Part shown: in pieces, positions 25,893 to 37,540 of the stretch
Layout of the letters: every line of letters begins with the position of its first letter
Numbering within the stretch: position 1 is the first letter of the stretch
Source: Linnemannia hyalina
Taxonomy: Eukaryota; Mortierellomycota; Mortierellomycetes; Mortierellales; Mortierellaceae
Assembly: GCA_019671135.1 (NCBI GenBank)
Contig: JAHRHY010000012.1
Coordinates: forward strand, 1,798,001 to 1,862,000
Reading direction: 5' to 3'
Length of the DNA: 64,000 nt
Notes under the pieces: model-generated
Told to the model about the DNA's origin: nothing
What the model saw: the letters and a program-made list of their open reading frames with translations, nothing else
Databases searched by the model: none
Position numbers and translations under genes: made by a program

Positions 25893-26359
25893 GAGAGAAG
25901 GGAAGGAGATAAAAAAGACAGAGCGAAGAAAGAGAATCGAGCATAGAAGCAACTCAGTCTTGGGCTCAGACTGTTGCATTTTCCTCATTATCGTATTTCT
26001 GTTTATTCTCTCCGTTTCTCATCTTCCTCTTGCAGGAATGAACTTATTGGTCACTTCTTTGTTCCCTCTTCTCTCTTCTTTTTCTTCAGGTTCAAACAAC
26101 AACATTGGCTTCTGGAAGACGCATATAAGTCTTATCGAGAAATTTTTGAGGATGATAGTGTTTTTTATATAGCAAAGTAAGGGGCTATCGGCGAAGAGAC
26201 CTTGTAACTTATCCGTCAGAGATTAAAATGTGAAAGAAATGAGGTTTTGTCACTTTATCCGCGACACTTCCGGGATTCTTTCACCCGAGGAACCTTCTGG
26301 GATGGAAAAGAGGATGAGGAAGAGTGGTCCATCGGATGTTTTCTTGGTGTGGGTGGTGG
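25543..26359. other. Intergenic with (GA)n tract
   Basis: This contains a GA dinucleotide run at about 25849-25889 and nothing else that reads as a gene. Confidence 0.55.
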
Positions 26360-28240
26360 TTACTTCATGGGCGAAGGCATGGATCTGTTCTTCTTGGGAG
26401 TATAAAAGGTCCGAACTTTCAAGAATGTGGACATGGGTGTGGCATCCTCTGATCCATAGTTCAATCTTTGAAGAGCGAGTTCACGTCCAATCTGAAGTAC
26501 GAATGACAAGTAGGAAGGCATCCAACAAAATGGTGATGATTTTTCCAAAATAAAGCATAAATTGGCAATCAGAACCATTTAACAGCAGTAACAACATTAT
26601 AAAAAATAACACATACCCGCATGGAGAGCAACGCAGCCAAGGTCCGACTGTCATAAAGTATTCTAGTTCCAGGGCGTTCGTGGGGTGAGAAAATCGTGAT
26701 CTAGGGCGTTCACACAGACGTGAACACCATCGTGCGCTTGAAGCGACATCAGACTTGCAGAATAGGCTGTAGTGAGCAGGATTCTTTTTGTTAGACCAGC
26801 TCCACATTTCTAAAGTTCTCCAAATACTTAAAAATGTTGGACTGAAGGAACTGTTCTATGCATATTCAAGAAATACATCTTGGGTAATCCAATTCGGTTG
26901 ATGATCCAGTGAATGTGACGAATATTCTTTCGCACCATCACCTCCACCTCATCTGCAGTCGAATGCAGGGCCTTCATCTCACTGTTTGAGATCGTAATAA
27001 ACTCATACCTTTGACAGACACAACAAATTTGCAGTCATCTTGCCCTTGTCAACTGCTTGATTGGCCTCATTCTGAGACCGTGCCTCGGCTGAACCTTCGT
27101 TTTTCCACTAAAAAACATAAAGAATTATATAATAACATAGGGTTGGTGGCCAGAAGAAAAGTTAAGACAAACGCCAAAGTGCACTATCTCCTTTAACTTA
27201 CAAGACAGCATTAACGACTGTTTTCGCAAATAGGGTATCGAAGACCTGTTCCCAGACGCCCTGCGACTTCCGTTTCGTATCCATGGGACGATGGATTGGA
27301 TCCACAACACACAGAGGCACGCTATCAAGTCAATCGTTATTTTTTTTTGTGATTAGCTCCATCATTCTAAAACTCCATGCGCTTATGCCTTCTTTTCGTT
27401 CATATGCTGTAACTTACACAATCTGCAAGATATCGATAGCCAGTTTGATTGTCACATCGATCTTCTGACCTTGACATGGCTTGGTTGCCAAAGAGCCTTT
27501 CCCGATATCGATTAGATCCACAAGTTGCCCGAAATCAACGATTCCTTGATCATCTTGGGCCTGTTCTTTCAAAGTCATCGAGAAGGTCGAGAGCACGGTC
27601 GAGGGTATGGCCATCTCCGGTTTCTTTATCTTTCGAGGAGGTTGGGCATATCATGGAGCTCGAAGATGGTCCCGGCACCAGTGCAATGAAGGTAAACGAC
27701 AGAGGGGACAGCTACACTGGAGGAGAGAGAAAAGAAATGATATCGCAATATTAAAAAATCGATAAAACCACCAATTTGTTTTTGCATTGCAAGTCCAACG
27801 GCAAAGAGGACATATGCATGTATAAGGCCTTACTACAAATCCTTTTGGTTGACTCTGGACAAATGGTAATCTGCCAGATGGTCCTTGGCATGTTGGAAAA
27901 AGAGTCACCTTCAGCGTGCTCTCCAACTTGGGTATTTTTGGGATCCTGAATGTCTGGTTGCTCGTCTATGAGAAAAAAAAATAGCATGGCAAAAAAGAAA
28001 AGAGCCACCTATGCATATATTCAAATATAAAATTTCCATAACTCGAGCTCATGGCACTTACGACGCGGTTGAAGGCTTCGAGGAGTCCATGAAAGTCGTC
28101 ATCATAAGTACTCTCTTCAGCCTCTTGATCGTGATCAGGTTCACCATCGTGATTGACCGCTGCAAAATCGCTTTCTTGTTCTCAGACTTCCTTGTTGTTT
28201 TCAGCCTTCCTAGTCTCCCTCCCTCACATCATCAACCACT
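26360..28240 (-). pseudogene. Eroded multi-exon gene of unknown family
   Basis: Seven or more coding-like islands lie in order on the minus strand, each bordered by plausible splice sites. They are an acidic segment (about 28200-28060, EESTYDDDFHGLLEAFNRV), NMPRTIWQITICPES (about 28000-27780), PSVVYLHCTGAGTIFELHDMP (about 27720-27645) and MAIPSTVLSTFSMTLKEQ (27614-27414). After these come VWEQVFDTLFAKTVVNAVL (about 27300-27200), VMVRKNIRHIHWIINRIGLP (about 26970-26860) and a C-terminal exon 26491-26360 ending TPKKNRSMPSPMK. Frame is lost near 27640 and again near 26680, where one reading frame stops and the next continues the sense. I recognise no domain. It is either decayed or contains more introns than I can place. 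Confidence 0.5.
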
Positions 28241-28408
28241 CATTCGCTTGCCTCCACTAAGCGTACTTACAGTCCCGTGAAGAGATGTGTGGGTGGTTGG
28301 AGAGATGAGGTGAGGCGTGAGGGGCACTTTTTCGTCCCTTATTTAATCGCCTGGCTTGTGTCGAAGATAATTTAATCGCATGTGCTATACACTATGGCTA
28401 TATTCAGA

Positions 28409-29032
28409 TCAAATACGTCCATCCTTGGCCATGTTCCTCAAGACTGTCACGGTATTCAACAGAGATCCGGTTGACATCTACGATGCCAGTGTGGAGGAGG
28501 GCAAGGAGAGTTTGTTTGTTTTTAGCTGGTGAACTAAAAAGGCTATCAGAAACCTGGGACAGTGGAGGAAAATCGTCCCATCAATTTTTTTTTTGGCTTT
28601 TTTTTTTACCTTGGTGTGGTTCGCCACGATCTCATCCCACTGCGGGGTTCCCTTCGTGACGCCCTGGGGCACCTTCCATTCGAAGGCATAGGTCAAAAAG
28701 AGGTCCTTATCTGATCCAGAGTTGTCGGGCGACATTCCCACGCTGACGATGTTCTGGACCTTGGAGCCATCCTCCAAGATGAACTCGACTCGGCTGGGCT
28801 CGTATTCAGTGCATACCTCTCGGATCGGGGACTTGCCGTTTTCGAAGGTGATGACCCGGGTGACAACATTGGCTTCCTCGGAGACGACCTCACAAGTGAG
28901 GATCATGGGTACAAACTCGTTTGCGTGGCGAACCTTGCGCTGGAGCCCAGCCCACACCTGGGGACGCGTGAGAACAGGCTCTGCGCCTGGGGGGTTGATA
29001 GGGGTGGTGAATGAGAGGTTGGTGGAGGACAT
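28409..29032 (-). CDS. DUF1857-like small SRPBCC-fold protein
   Basis: Two exons, 29032-28610 and 28477-28409 (492 nt, 163 aa), join in phase 0; the second exon supplies the family-like end TVTVLRNMAKDGRI. The N-terminus (FTTPINPPGAEPVLTRPQVW) and the middle (REVCTEYEPSRVEF, FLTYAFEWKVP) match my memory of the DUF1857/AtaL-like family, about 160 aa, with an SRPBCC (START-like) ligand-binding fold. Function is unknown. Family assignment is from motif memory. Confidence 0.78.
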
Positions 29033-30823
29033 TTTGATTGTGTGGTAGTAGGCTAGATTGAGGTAGGTAGCAGAGAAGGAACAAAGTGGGCAGGAAGGAT
29101 GAAGAAGAAGACGTGGGAGAAAAAAAACAAGGTAGACATGGAATTACAGCTGTGGCTGAAAATCAGTGCGCTTGATTGGAAGATCGGTTCTGGGCTCTCG
29201 AAGACTGCGCAGACAGGTTTACAGAAGGATTGACTCATTGCGGTGGAGAGAGACACGTTGGCCTCGGAACGAAGTCAAGAAACGCGAGCCGCGTGTCGGC
29301 GATGTTTACTGCGCTGTTTCATTTTTTATCCCAGTAGACTCTGCGGCAAAACAAAGACCCTCGGGCCTTCTCGACGCGACTGAAGTAATCACTCGCATTC
29401 ATTAATCCATCCATCCATCCCGTCCACAGACAGACACATACCGCCATAACCATCCACTCGAAAAAGAATAACCGCCCAAAGTAGATAGAGCCCTTCCTCA
29501 TCGACGACGAGGACAATTACAACAATGACGACAATGACCTCAATGCAGACCAGACACACACTCACACCCATTCTCGATACGCGACCGCCTGCAAGGACAT
29601 CCGTGTCCAAAGTGATTGCCATTGAGAGCGACAGCGAAAGTGGTGACAAGGTCAACCAGTTCCTTAGCCTTCTCGCCCCAAGTCCTGCTTCTTGCCCCCA
29701 AAGTTACCGGGACAATATTTTCAAATATTTTGGAATGGTCAGACAGGAAGGAATATCTCCGCTCATGTCCGCGGGAAGGTTCAGTCATGAAGAGATGATC
29801 ACTGTTCGTTGGTCCCTCATTGGGTACTTTATTGGCCGGATCCCGGTTGCGTTTTGATCTTTGAAGCTTCCAGGTTGTTTCCGATGGGTTGTTGCTGGAG
29901 TCTGCTCCAAAGGCGGAGGCGGTACTTGAGAAGGAGGAAAGGCTTTGAAAAAGAGGCGATCGCGCCTGATGGGGACTCTATGAAGAGAATGACGAAGGAG
30001 GGGGTATACGACGGATCCAACGTTACAGATACTGCTGCCGCCCAATGAATGACATATTTTTAGTAAACAGGGGTGTAGAGGTTTGATTTAACGGAGACCC
30101 TTTTCTTACTCAAGAGTTAATTAGTTGTGATATCGATCGATGTGGAGAACAGTATTTTACTGCCACGTTTAGCCCCAGGTTGCCAGGTTTAAGCGAGAAT
30201 TGGTTTTATCCTTGCTCTATTGAAGGCGTCTTGCATTTCGATCCGTCACGTAACCTCCGCCACCAATCCAGTAGGACTGAGTTCCACGTCGTGGAACTTG
30301 TTTAGCTGGAGTCATCGTGCTCAGATATGCCTCCTCCACTCACCTATACATCAACGGGTTAATAAAATAGAGTTAATCCTTGCAAACAAAAGTAATGTTT
30401 CAACAAAGGAAAGAGACAGGAGGTATCCTATGACCAGCGCGACTCGTCACAGCATTTCAACCCTAAACGGGCGATATTTCTCGCGCCCAGCCAGAAGTAT
30501 TCCTTGCCTTTCTTCCTTTCTGCCACCATTCCCACCATTCCCACACTTCCAACGCCCTTACCTTTCCACCACCTTCTGCGCTTTCTTTACCGCCTTTACC
30601 ATCACTCGATTCCTTTCCTCACTCTTCCCTCATCTCGTTGCTGGGCCACCTTCCCCGTGCGTTTTTATCGTCTCTTCCCCACCTTTTTCCTCTGTTCGAC
30701 TTTACTGTCAGTTTGTTTCTCACCGCCCTTATTTCTATTTCCACATCTATCGCATTTGCCACCGTTCTTACGCCCTTTCATCCCTTCTTACTTTTCCTTT
30801 TCACCTCACACCTTCTTCTATCT

Positions 30824-30855
<32 letters not shown>

Positions 30856-30966
30856 CCCATTCACCCCTCGCCCTCACTACACCCGCACCTTCTCCACATC
30901 CCTCACTCCGTTTACAACCCTCATCTTTCCCCTTCCACTTACTTTCCTTTCACTCTTCACAACACC
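29033..30966. other. Intergenic, no supported gene
   Basis: An open frame at 29525-29857 (plus strand) has no recognisable domain and a weak start context. A T-tract of about 28 (30829-30856) lies in the pyrimidine-rich leader of the following Crinkler. Confidence 0.5.
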
Positions 30967-33500
30967 ATGTCCAACAACCTTCTGAACCTGTTCTGTCTTG
31001 TCGACGGAGAGGCCTCCACCAACGCGTTCCCTGTCGAGATCGAGTCAACCAAGACCATCGGCGACCTCAAGAAGTTCATCTGGAACGAGAAGCCCAACGA
31101 GTTTCGCGATGTCGATGCAGACAAGCTCACCCTTTGGCGCGTCTCGATCCCAATCACAAAAGACAACGAGGACACTCCCATCCTGCTCGAAGATGTCCCC
31201 AGCAGCGACAAGAACAAGCTCGGTCCAACACACGATGTTCCCGAGTGGTTTCAACAAGTACCACTCAAGAAAACGATCCACGTCATAGTCCAGCGACCCC
31301 CACCAGGTACAGTACCCTTGCTTTCTCTAACCACGCTTTATCATGTAACATAACGCTATGATATTTGTAATGCCCTTTCGCAATATTTACCTATGCTTTC
31401 TTTTTTACTTCCTATAGTTGCGAAAAGAGATCGTGAGGAAGATGCAGGTGAATAGCTTGTCTTTGACTGCGTTTATTACTATTTTCAAACGGCCACATTG
31501 CTTTCAGTCACTCGTGGACATGTAGAAGTTGCTAATATTCTTGGTCGATTCCTTTACTTGCATGTTGTTTCTCCTATTAGGACCCTCTTCCACGAGAAAG
31601 CGTCATCGTCCGCACACGCTGATGGATGCGATTGAGGATGCAGGTCTCGCGGAGATTGCTATGGTGGATGACGAATTTGACCTCTCTCTTCTAAACAACA
31701 AACAGAGAGTCGTGCTGCTTGATTCCATTGGTCAAAAGGTCAACAGGTCGGAAACCTTCTATTCGTTGTCTACCACTGCCCAGAAATTGCGACGTGCCAT
31801 CATCGAGGACAAGGGCAAGTTATTGGTTCCTCCTGACACCAAACCTCCTGTCGTCGGCACAAACGAGAAGGACAGTTACGACCTATTGTCTACAGGAGCC
31901 AGCAAGTCGAAAGCCGAAATCGAGACTGAGGGCGTGCTATCAGCTCCTTCCGGCACCCAACTTCCCATCGTCAACACAAAGGAACTCTATGTCAGAAAGG
32001 CCTACAAAGATCTTTACAAAAAAATCATCGACACGTTCAATAATGATCGAAACGAGGCTCAGAAGCATGTCATTGTTACGGGTACATCTGGGATCGGCAA
32101 ATCAGCCTTCCTAGTGTACTTAGCCATCCGACTTCTTGCCGAGAGCGACGACGACAATCCTCCGATTATCATTTTCCACACCAAACGGAGCGCGAAATGT
32201 TACGTCTTTGGAGGGCGCTCCACTGTCCGACGCGGCGATATCGAGGCCTTTGAGCCCTTTCTCAGTCTACCCGACACATGGTATTTTGTCGACAGCTCTC
32301 CTGACCCAATACTCAGTCAAGCCAAGACCGTCATTTCAGCATCGCCCAAGACCCTATTTTCCGAGGCTCAACAATATCAGGACGTCGACAAAAGGGTAGA
32401 GTGGCGATACTACATGGCCCCATGGACTCTGGAGGAGTTGACGGCGTGCAGAGCCAGTGTTGTAAAGTTCCAAGTGGTTCCTTTGGAAGCGGTGGAAGAC
32501 CTCTACTTAAAGATTGGTGGTGTGCCGAGATATGTCCTAGAAATGCCGATGACGGTAAGTTATGGGCGCAACCCTCAATGCTTTTCTTCAAGAATAACTT
32601 TTACTTTGGTGATGTCATTATGCAGGTAGCCTGTCTTCCATTTCATTAATGACTGTTCTATTACGTCTTGACCGAATTCGTCGCTAGGCATTGAACCGCC
32701 GTCCCAATGACCTTCAGCGTGCCAAGGCCAAGGCATTGGAGCGTCTTGTAAAAGCTCTCCACAAAGTCAGTGATCCGGTGACGTTGATGCAGTTCTTCTC
32801 GCAAGGGAGAGACACGCTAGAATTTAGCAGCCGTCTGATTCACCGTTGGCCCACGGATGATCATGAGAACTTTCGATTGGAGTGGGCTTCAACATATGTC
32901 GCAGGAGAGGTAGCCAAATTGCTGACTCAGGACTCTTGCACCCAGATGTTGAAGACGCTCATCAAGGATCCCAACGGAAGCGCTAGCGGTATAATGTTTG
33001 AATAATAAGTCCTCCGTACCTTCCGAGAGGGCGGTCACACCTTTGAACCCAAGGATCTCGAGACTGGGGAGTCTGCTCGTTTGGAAATCCCGAGGAATCC
33101 AAAGATAGTGCATTTCGATAAGATTACCCAGACCCTGCCGAGTACATTATTCATCCCAAAGGTTTGCAACTATGCCTGTGTCGACCTCCTTCTCACTCTA
33201 AGAGACCTGTTCCAAATCACAGTATCCGAGAACCACCCCATCAAAGGACCACCGCTCAAAAATCTTATCACCAACCTCAGGGAGGCAAGCTGGATTCCCC
33301 CTGATGATCTTCGGCGTATCTTCGTCGTACCAAGCCGTGTCTATGCCGATTTCAAGGAGCAAAGGTACTTGGCCTCAGGTGGGAGAGTTTACGTCGATTT
33401 CCCTCAGGAGTTTGAGCACGTGAAGCAGTATGCGCTGAAGATCGACATGGAGTCAGCAGTTGCTGGCGGATCACCTGGATTGCAGACTCCATTGCAATAA
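30967..33500 (+). pseudogene. Crinkler (CRN)-type effector with ubiquitin-like header and P-loop NTPase; interrupted
   Basis: Four exons are read: 30967-31306, 31418-31447 (30 nt), 31581-32554 and 32688-33500. The header (about residues 1-113) is the ubiquitin-like Crinkler N-domain with LWRVSIP at 56-62. A linker and a P-loop NTPase follow, with Walker A GTSGIGKS at 291-298, WYFVDSSPDP and APWTLEEL. The C-terminal part (LFQITVSENHPIKG, RIFVVPSRVYADF) is the segment compared in the literature with restriction-endonuclease-like folds. Two consecutive in-frame TAA codons (33003-33008) stop translation after 553 aa, yet the same frame stays open and family-like to 33500. The ATG at 30967 begins the family consensus; upstream open sequence is pyrimidine-run and was rejected. 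Such proteins act in host-microbe or intracellular conflict. Confidence 0.85.
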
Positions 33501-34142
33501 AACGGTGGCGTGATGAGATGGATACTACAGATACACTTTGAAGTCCTCTCTCCAACCACGCCTTTGCACAGCGGCTCCACTTCGTCTTAGCCTGTTAGAC
33601 GAAGTCGCCCTCCATATTTCATTGCCACTGAGAATAAAAATCATTGACTAGCCATCGCTCACACGCCTTTCGTCATAGCCTTCGCCGCGATCTCTAATCA
33701 GTTTCTCTTTCTCTTCCATCACAACTCCACTTTGCTACGGTTATTAGTGAAATGATGCGGTTTGGAAATTGTAACTCATTGCTTTCCGTCACCAGTATTT
33801 CGCCTTCAATACCCCAGAAGGTCCTGCAGCATTCGGCACTTCACTTGCTGCATTTTCGAGCTCGCCAGTTGCTGCCTGTACGGGCTCTCCACTTGTATGT
33901 TTGCCAGAAAGTCAGCCAGACCTGCCGTGTCCACGAGCCCCCAATAAGGACGGATATTCTTCGTATAGTTCCCATACGTCAGCACAGCCTCCACTACGGG
34001 GAACAGAGGTTGTGTTGCACGTTGTACAGCGCCCTCCCAAAAAGAATTGCCGGAAAATTTTTGAGCTCTTTTTTTTTTTCTTTCTTGTTCTTTCTCTTTT
34101 TTTCTCCCACCCTTTCCTCGTCACCCACCCCTCTATTGTCCC
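33501..34142. other. Region between Crinkler and Tc1 element, with a minus-strand coding fragment
   Basis: On the minus strand at about 34020-33806 a 70-codon frame reads like protein (KNIRPYWGLVDTAGLADFLA, then SPYRQQLASSKMQQVKC) and ends in TGA. It has no visible start or partner exon. The rest is non-coding. A TACAGCGCC sequence at about 34027 could be the left end of the Tc1 element, but I found no matching inverted terminus on the right. Confidence 0.35.
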
Positions 34143-35216
34143 ATGGCCCTTTCCGCTGGCATGCGAGGCCAAATTGTGGGAATGAGCAAGGCCGGCTCCA
34201 AGTCTCCTGCTATCGCTGCTGAACTCAACGTTAGCGAAAGGACTGTCCGATCGGTTCTTCAGCAGTTCAAGAATCGAGGGGATGTCGAGATCAGAAAGTC
34301 GCCTGGTCGTCCACGCAAGCTTTTCGAACGAGATGTCCGTTCTGTCGTCACCTATCTCCACAAGAACCACCGTGCCACCTTGGCCGACATCACCAACTCT
34401 CTTCCAACCAAGGTCTCCCAGTCTACTGTTAGAAGAACCCTTCATAGCCTTCGCATCATTTCCTGCGCAGCAGTTATCAAACCGTTTCTCACCCCCAAAC
34501 ATAGCGCAGCGAGATTGGCGTTCGCGAAAAAGTACAAAGATTGGACCGCAGAGGATTGGAAAAAGGTTGTGTGGACGGATGAGTTGTCGTTTGAGGTGGG
34601 GAAGAATTGTCGTAAAGTCCGAGTTTGGAGGACAGAGGATGAGAAGTACGAGTCGTCGTGTGTTGTTCCATCGTTTAAGAGTGGACGATCATCGATAATG
34701 GTGTGGGGTGCGTTTGTGGGGAGCAGTATGTCGAATCTGGTTGTCATTCCTGCCGGTGAGCGCAAAGCAGTCAACTTTATCGAGATTGTCTATGAGGGAG
34801 AACTCCTAGGGTTTCTTGCAGAGACATCCAACGCTTTTCTCATGGAGGATGGAGCACCCATTCACCGGGCCAAGGTATCCAAGGAATGGAGGGAGAAGAA
34901 TGGAATCCAATCGATAAACTGGCCAGCCCAATCCCCCGATCTCAATCCCATAGAGAACGTGTGGTTCCTCATGAAGAGCGCAGTTCACAACAATGATATC
35001 CGCCCCAGAACTGTCAAGGACATGCTGATCGCCCTCAATGAGGAATGGCAAGCAATATCCAAGGACTACCTCAAAAAGCTCATTGATAGCATGCCTGAGA
35101 GAACCAAGCCTAATTCTCCTTTCTCCCCATCGTTTCAAGATCACCAAATGGAGGTACAAAAGGCAAAGGGAGAGAGGGACAGAGGTTTATTTGCTTACTG
35201 GCAGTACTGTCAATGA
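34143..35216 (+). mobile_element. Tc1/mariner-type DD34E transposase, uninterrupted
   Basis: This is a single open frame of 357 aa. The N-terminal paired helix-turn-helix region (GQIVGMSKAGSKSPAIAAEL, then SERTVRSVLQ; GRPRKL motif) precedes an RNase-H-fold catalytic domain with WTDELSF (Asp146), MEDGAPIH (Asp236) and SPDLNPIENVW (Glu271). Thirty-four residues separate Asp236 and Glu271, the classic DD34E spacing. No stop or frameshift is present, so the copy looks young. Terminal inverted repeats were not identified by eye. It sits between two Crinkler-type genes. Confidence 0.93.
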
Positions 35217-35461
35217 CGATTGATGGCATTCAGAGAGGCCAGGATTGACTTGTCAGACGTGATGTGATGCTCTCTTTGTAGAGTCGTAGAGTCGTAGACA
35301 CTATCAGATTTGGGATTACCAAGGAAAATGTTTGGCGCGAAAGCAAGGAAGAGAAGCTGCTGCTAGGCTAAGTAGGAAAAGAAATGAAATAGAGTACTAA
35401 CACAGGACCCCCGAAATCCGGTGATGTTGCTGGAGCCTGGCCTCAGGTGGTTGACGAGTGG

Positions 35462-36892
35462 TCAGGTGCGTCCACTGGGCCAAAGTAGACATTCCAGCTG
35501 GATTATCTCCTTCTTCAGCGCATGCTTATCATAGGTACGCCTTGACAACGAAAAGTCAATGAATCGGACTTGGAATCCACCATCACAGCGGCGAACAAGG
35601 ATATTGTGGGGCCGAATGTCGTTATGGACGATCCCATGCTGGTGAATCAGCGACAAATGGTCGACGATCTTCAAGCGCTCCTCATGGTTCAGCGTGTCTA
35701 CCTCCATGGGAGATCCCACAATCTCCATCGCGACGACAAATATGCCTCCATCATACTCTGCAGTCTTGATATGGGGAATGCAGACACCTTGAAGGACTTT
35801 AAGTGCCTCGTACACGGCCACCTCCGTGAGCATCTCGTCTTCATACTCCGGATTTTTGTACAAATCGCATGTCTTCAACGCCACTTGTTCGTCCCCCCAC
35901 ATTACGCGAAAAACACGTCCATTTCGACCCTCTCCAAGAACCTCTTGGATCTCATATTCATGCAGGTATAGCTTCCCAACTGTCACGGTCAGTCCATTTG
36001 GAAGCTGCCGGACTATGCTCTGTCCTCGGAAGATCTGCTGAATCTTGCTCTTGCTCTTGCTCCATGTAATGATACTGGAGTGCTGCTGATCTTGCTTTCC
36101 GGCATGCTGCTTTCGTCCCTGGTACCCACCGTCGTTCGAGTCACCGCCACCGCCATTGTCACCGTCGTCGTCATCATCAGGGTCTGGCGGGGGGGACGGT
36201 GGAGCAGGCGGAGTGGTATGATCTTGGTCGGCAAACTCAATGAGATACATGTAGCACTGTAGCAATGTTGGGGTGATGTTGTCGTGATAAATCGTGGGCG
36301 ATATCCATATTCTCCCCGCATCTCTCCTCATAAACCAGGTCTGGTGGTAGGTAGTGAGGACGCCATACCGCAGGTTGTTGTGAGAATGATAGCCGAATAT
36401 CTGGTGGACCTGGCGCCACGTGGGGTTTGCTGGTGTTTCATTCCTGGCGACAAGATCCATGTCTTCCCTGTACTTTGCTACGAGATCGTCACAGGCCAAG
36501 GCCCTATTCGTATTGATCTCAATGAGTACTCGTGCATCTCTTGGAGGTTGATAGTAAACGCGGTCCGGCCTTCCTACCACCTCGGCCTCGGGATGCATTC
36601 CAATCCGACCAACGGACAGTAGACGGTTCAGGACTCCATAGACATTGGCATCCAAGGCGGAGCTGACAGACTCTTTATTCGAGAGGAGAAGGTGAGGGTT
36701 AAAACGGACGTCATCAGGCCTGAATCTCCGACTGGCAGGATGATTAAGAGAAGTTGCCTGCGTTAGAAATTGCGTCCATTCTAAAGCTTCAGTTGGTGTT
36801 CGGCTAAATGTAGAGTGCGTAGTAGTCGTCGACTCTGACATGTACGGAGAGTACCGCAGGGCAGGCAGCATCCGATTCAACACATCGGACAT
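35462..36892 (-). CDS. Kinase-tailed Crinkler-like protein (headerless)
   Basis: This single-exon 476-aa protein has three parts. Residues about 1-230 include RVLIEINTNRA, a long helix and LTTYHQTWFMRR, resembling endonuclease-fold segments that precede kinase domains in CRN-type effectors; this is inference. An acidic Gly/Asp/Pro-rich linker follows at about 235-290. The C-terminal protein-kinase domain has a glycine loop GEGRNGRVF (320-328), VALK lysine (340), HNDIRPHNIL in place of HRDLKPxN (Asp425) and FIDFS in place of DFG (Asp446). The lobe after the activation loop is short, so the kinase is minimal. The catalytic Lys and both Asp are present, so activity is plausible. There is no ubiquitin-like header at the N-terminus. 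Confidence 0.75.
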   Translation of the reverse strand: MSDVLNRMLPALRYSPYMSESTTTTHSTFSRTPTEALEWTQFLTQATSLNHPASRRFRPDDVRFNPHLLLSNKESVSSALDANVYGVLNRLLSVGRIGMHPEAEVVGRPDRVYYQPPRDARVLIEINTNRALACDDLVAKYREDMDLVARNETPANPTWRQVHQIFGYHSHNNLRYGVLTTYHQTWFMRRDAGRIWISPTIYHDNITPTLLQCYMYLIEFADQDHTTPPAPPSPPPDPDDDDDGDNGGGGDSNDGGYQGRKQHAGKQDQQHSSIITWSKSKSKIQQIFRGQSIVRQLPNGLTVTVGKLYLHEYEIQEVLGEGRNGRVFRVMWGDEQVALKTCDLYKNPEYEDEMLTEVAVYEALKVLQGVCIPHIKTAEYDGGIFVVAMEIVGSPMEVDTLNHEERLKIVDHLSLIHQHGIVHNDIRPHNILVRRCDGGFQVRFIDFSLSRRTYDKHALKKEIIQLECLLWPSGRT

Positions 36893-37540
36893 GCTAAGTA
36901 CTGTGAAAGGAATAAATATGGCTAAATGTGAGAATGGTGAACGTTCATGTCTGTGTTTCGGTGGATGGTAGATGATAGTGAATATTTCGCGAGAGTTACA
37001 GCGATTGGATGGGCTGAAGGAACGAGCTGGTTGTCCTCGACACTGGTCCTGTTCGGGCTAGGCATGCATTGCAGAGCGCTCCTTGTATTACTGGGGCAGA
37101 AGTACTATTTGTCATTACTGTCCTGGTTATTGTAATGGGCTATGAGCGGAGGTCTTACATGGTGCAGCTGCGCTAGTAGGTGAAGTATCGCACCTCCCTT
37201 TCTGCCACACTCAAGGTAGGGCACACTCTCCTTCCAGACCTCTTGCTACACAACATCTTGCCAATGCATTGCCTTCTCGACGTGGGTGATTTACGAGTCA
37301 TGTTGGGTCACCTGTGCAGCTGGGATGCGGCCTGATGGTCAGCCGTTGTCTGGCCCAGCCAAGCGCATGCGCCCTGGGAATTTCGATGACTGATTAATCC
37401 GTTAAAAAATGAAAACGCCATTGAATTTGTGTTAGAAGAGGACATTGATTTACCCGTACTGAAACTGACATCCTTTTCCTTTTCATCTTTCTGTGTATCG
37501 CTGATTTTTGCAATGGTGGCCATATTGAGCATTATTAGAG
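36893..37540. other. Intergenic
   Basis: Divergent promoter space between the kinase-tailed gene and the next gene. Nothing else is seen. Confidence 0.5.

Noticed and set aside
29525..29857. 110-codon open frame
   Set aside because: No domain, no splice partner, weak start context and it is flanked by non-coding sequence.
30220..30966. In-frame upstream extension of the Crinkler
   Set aside because: The translation is pyrimidine-run (Phe/Leu/Pro/Ser) sequence; the family consensus begins at the ATG at 30967.
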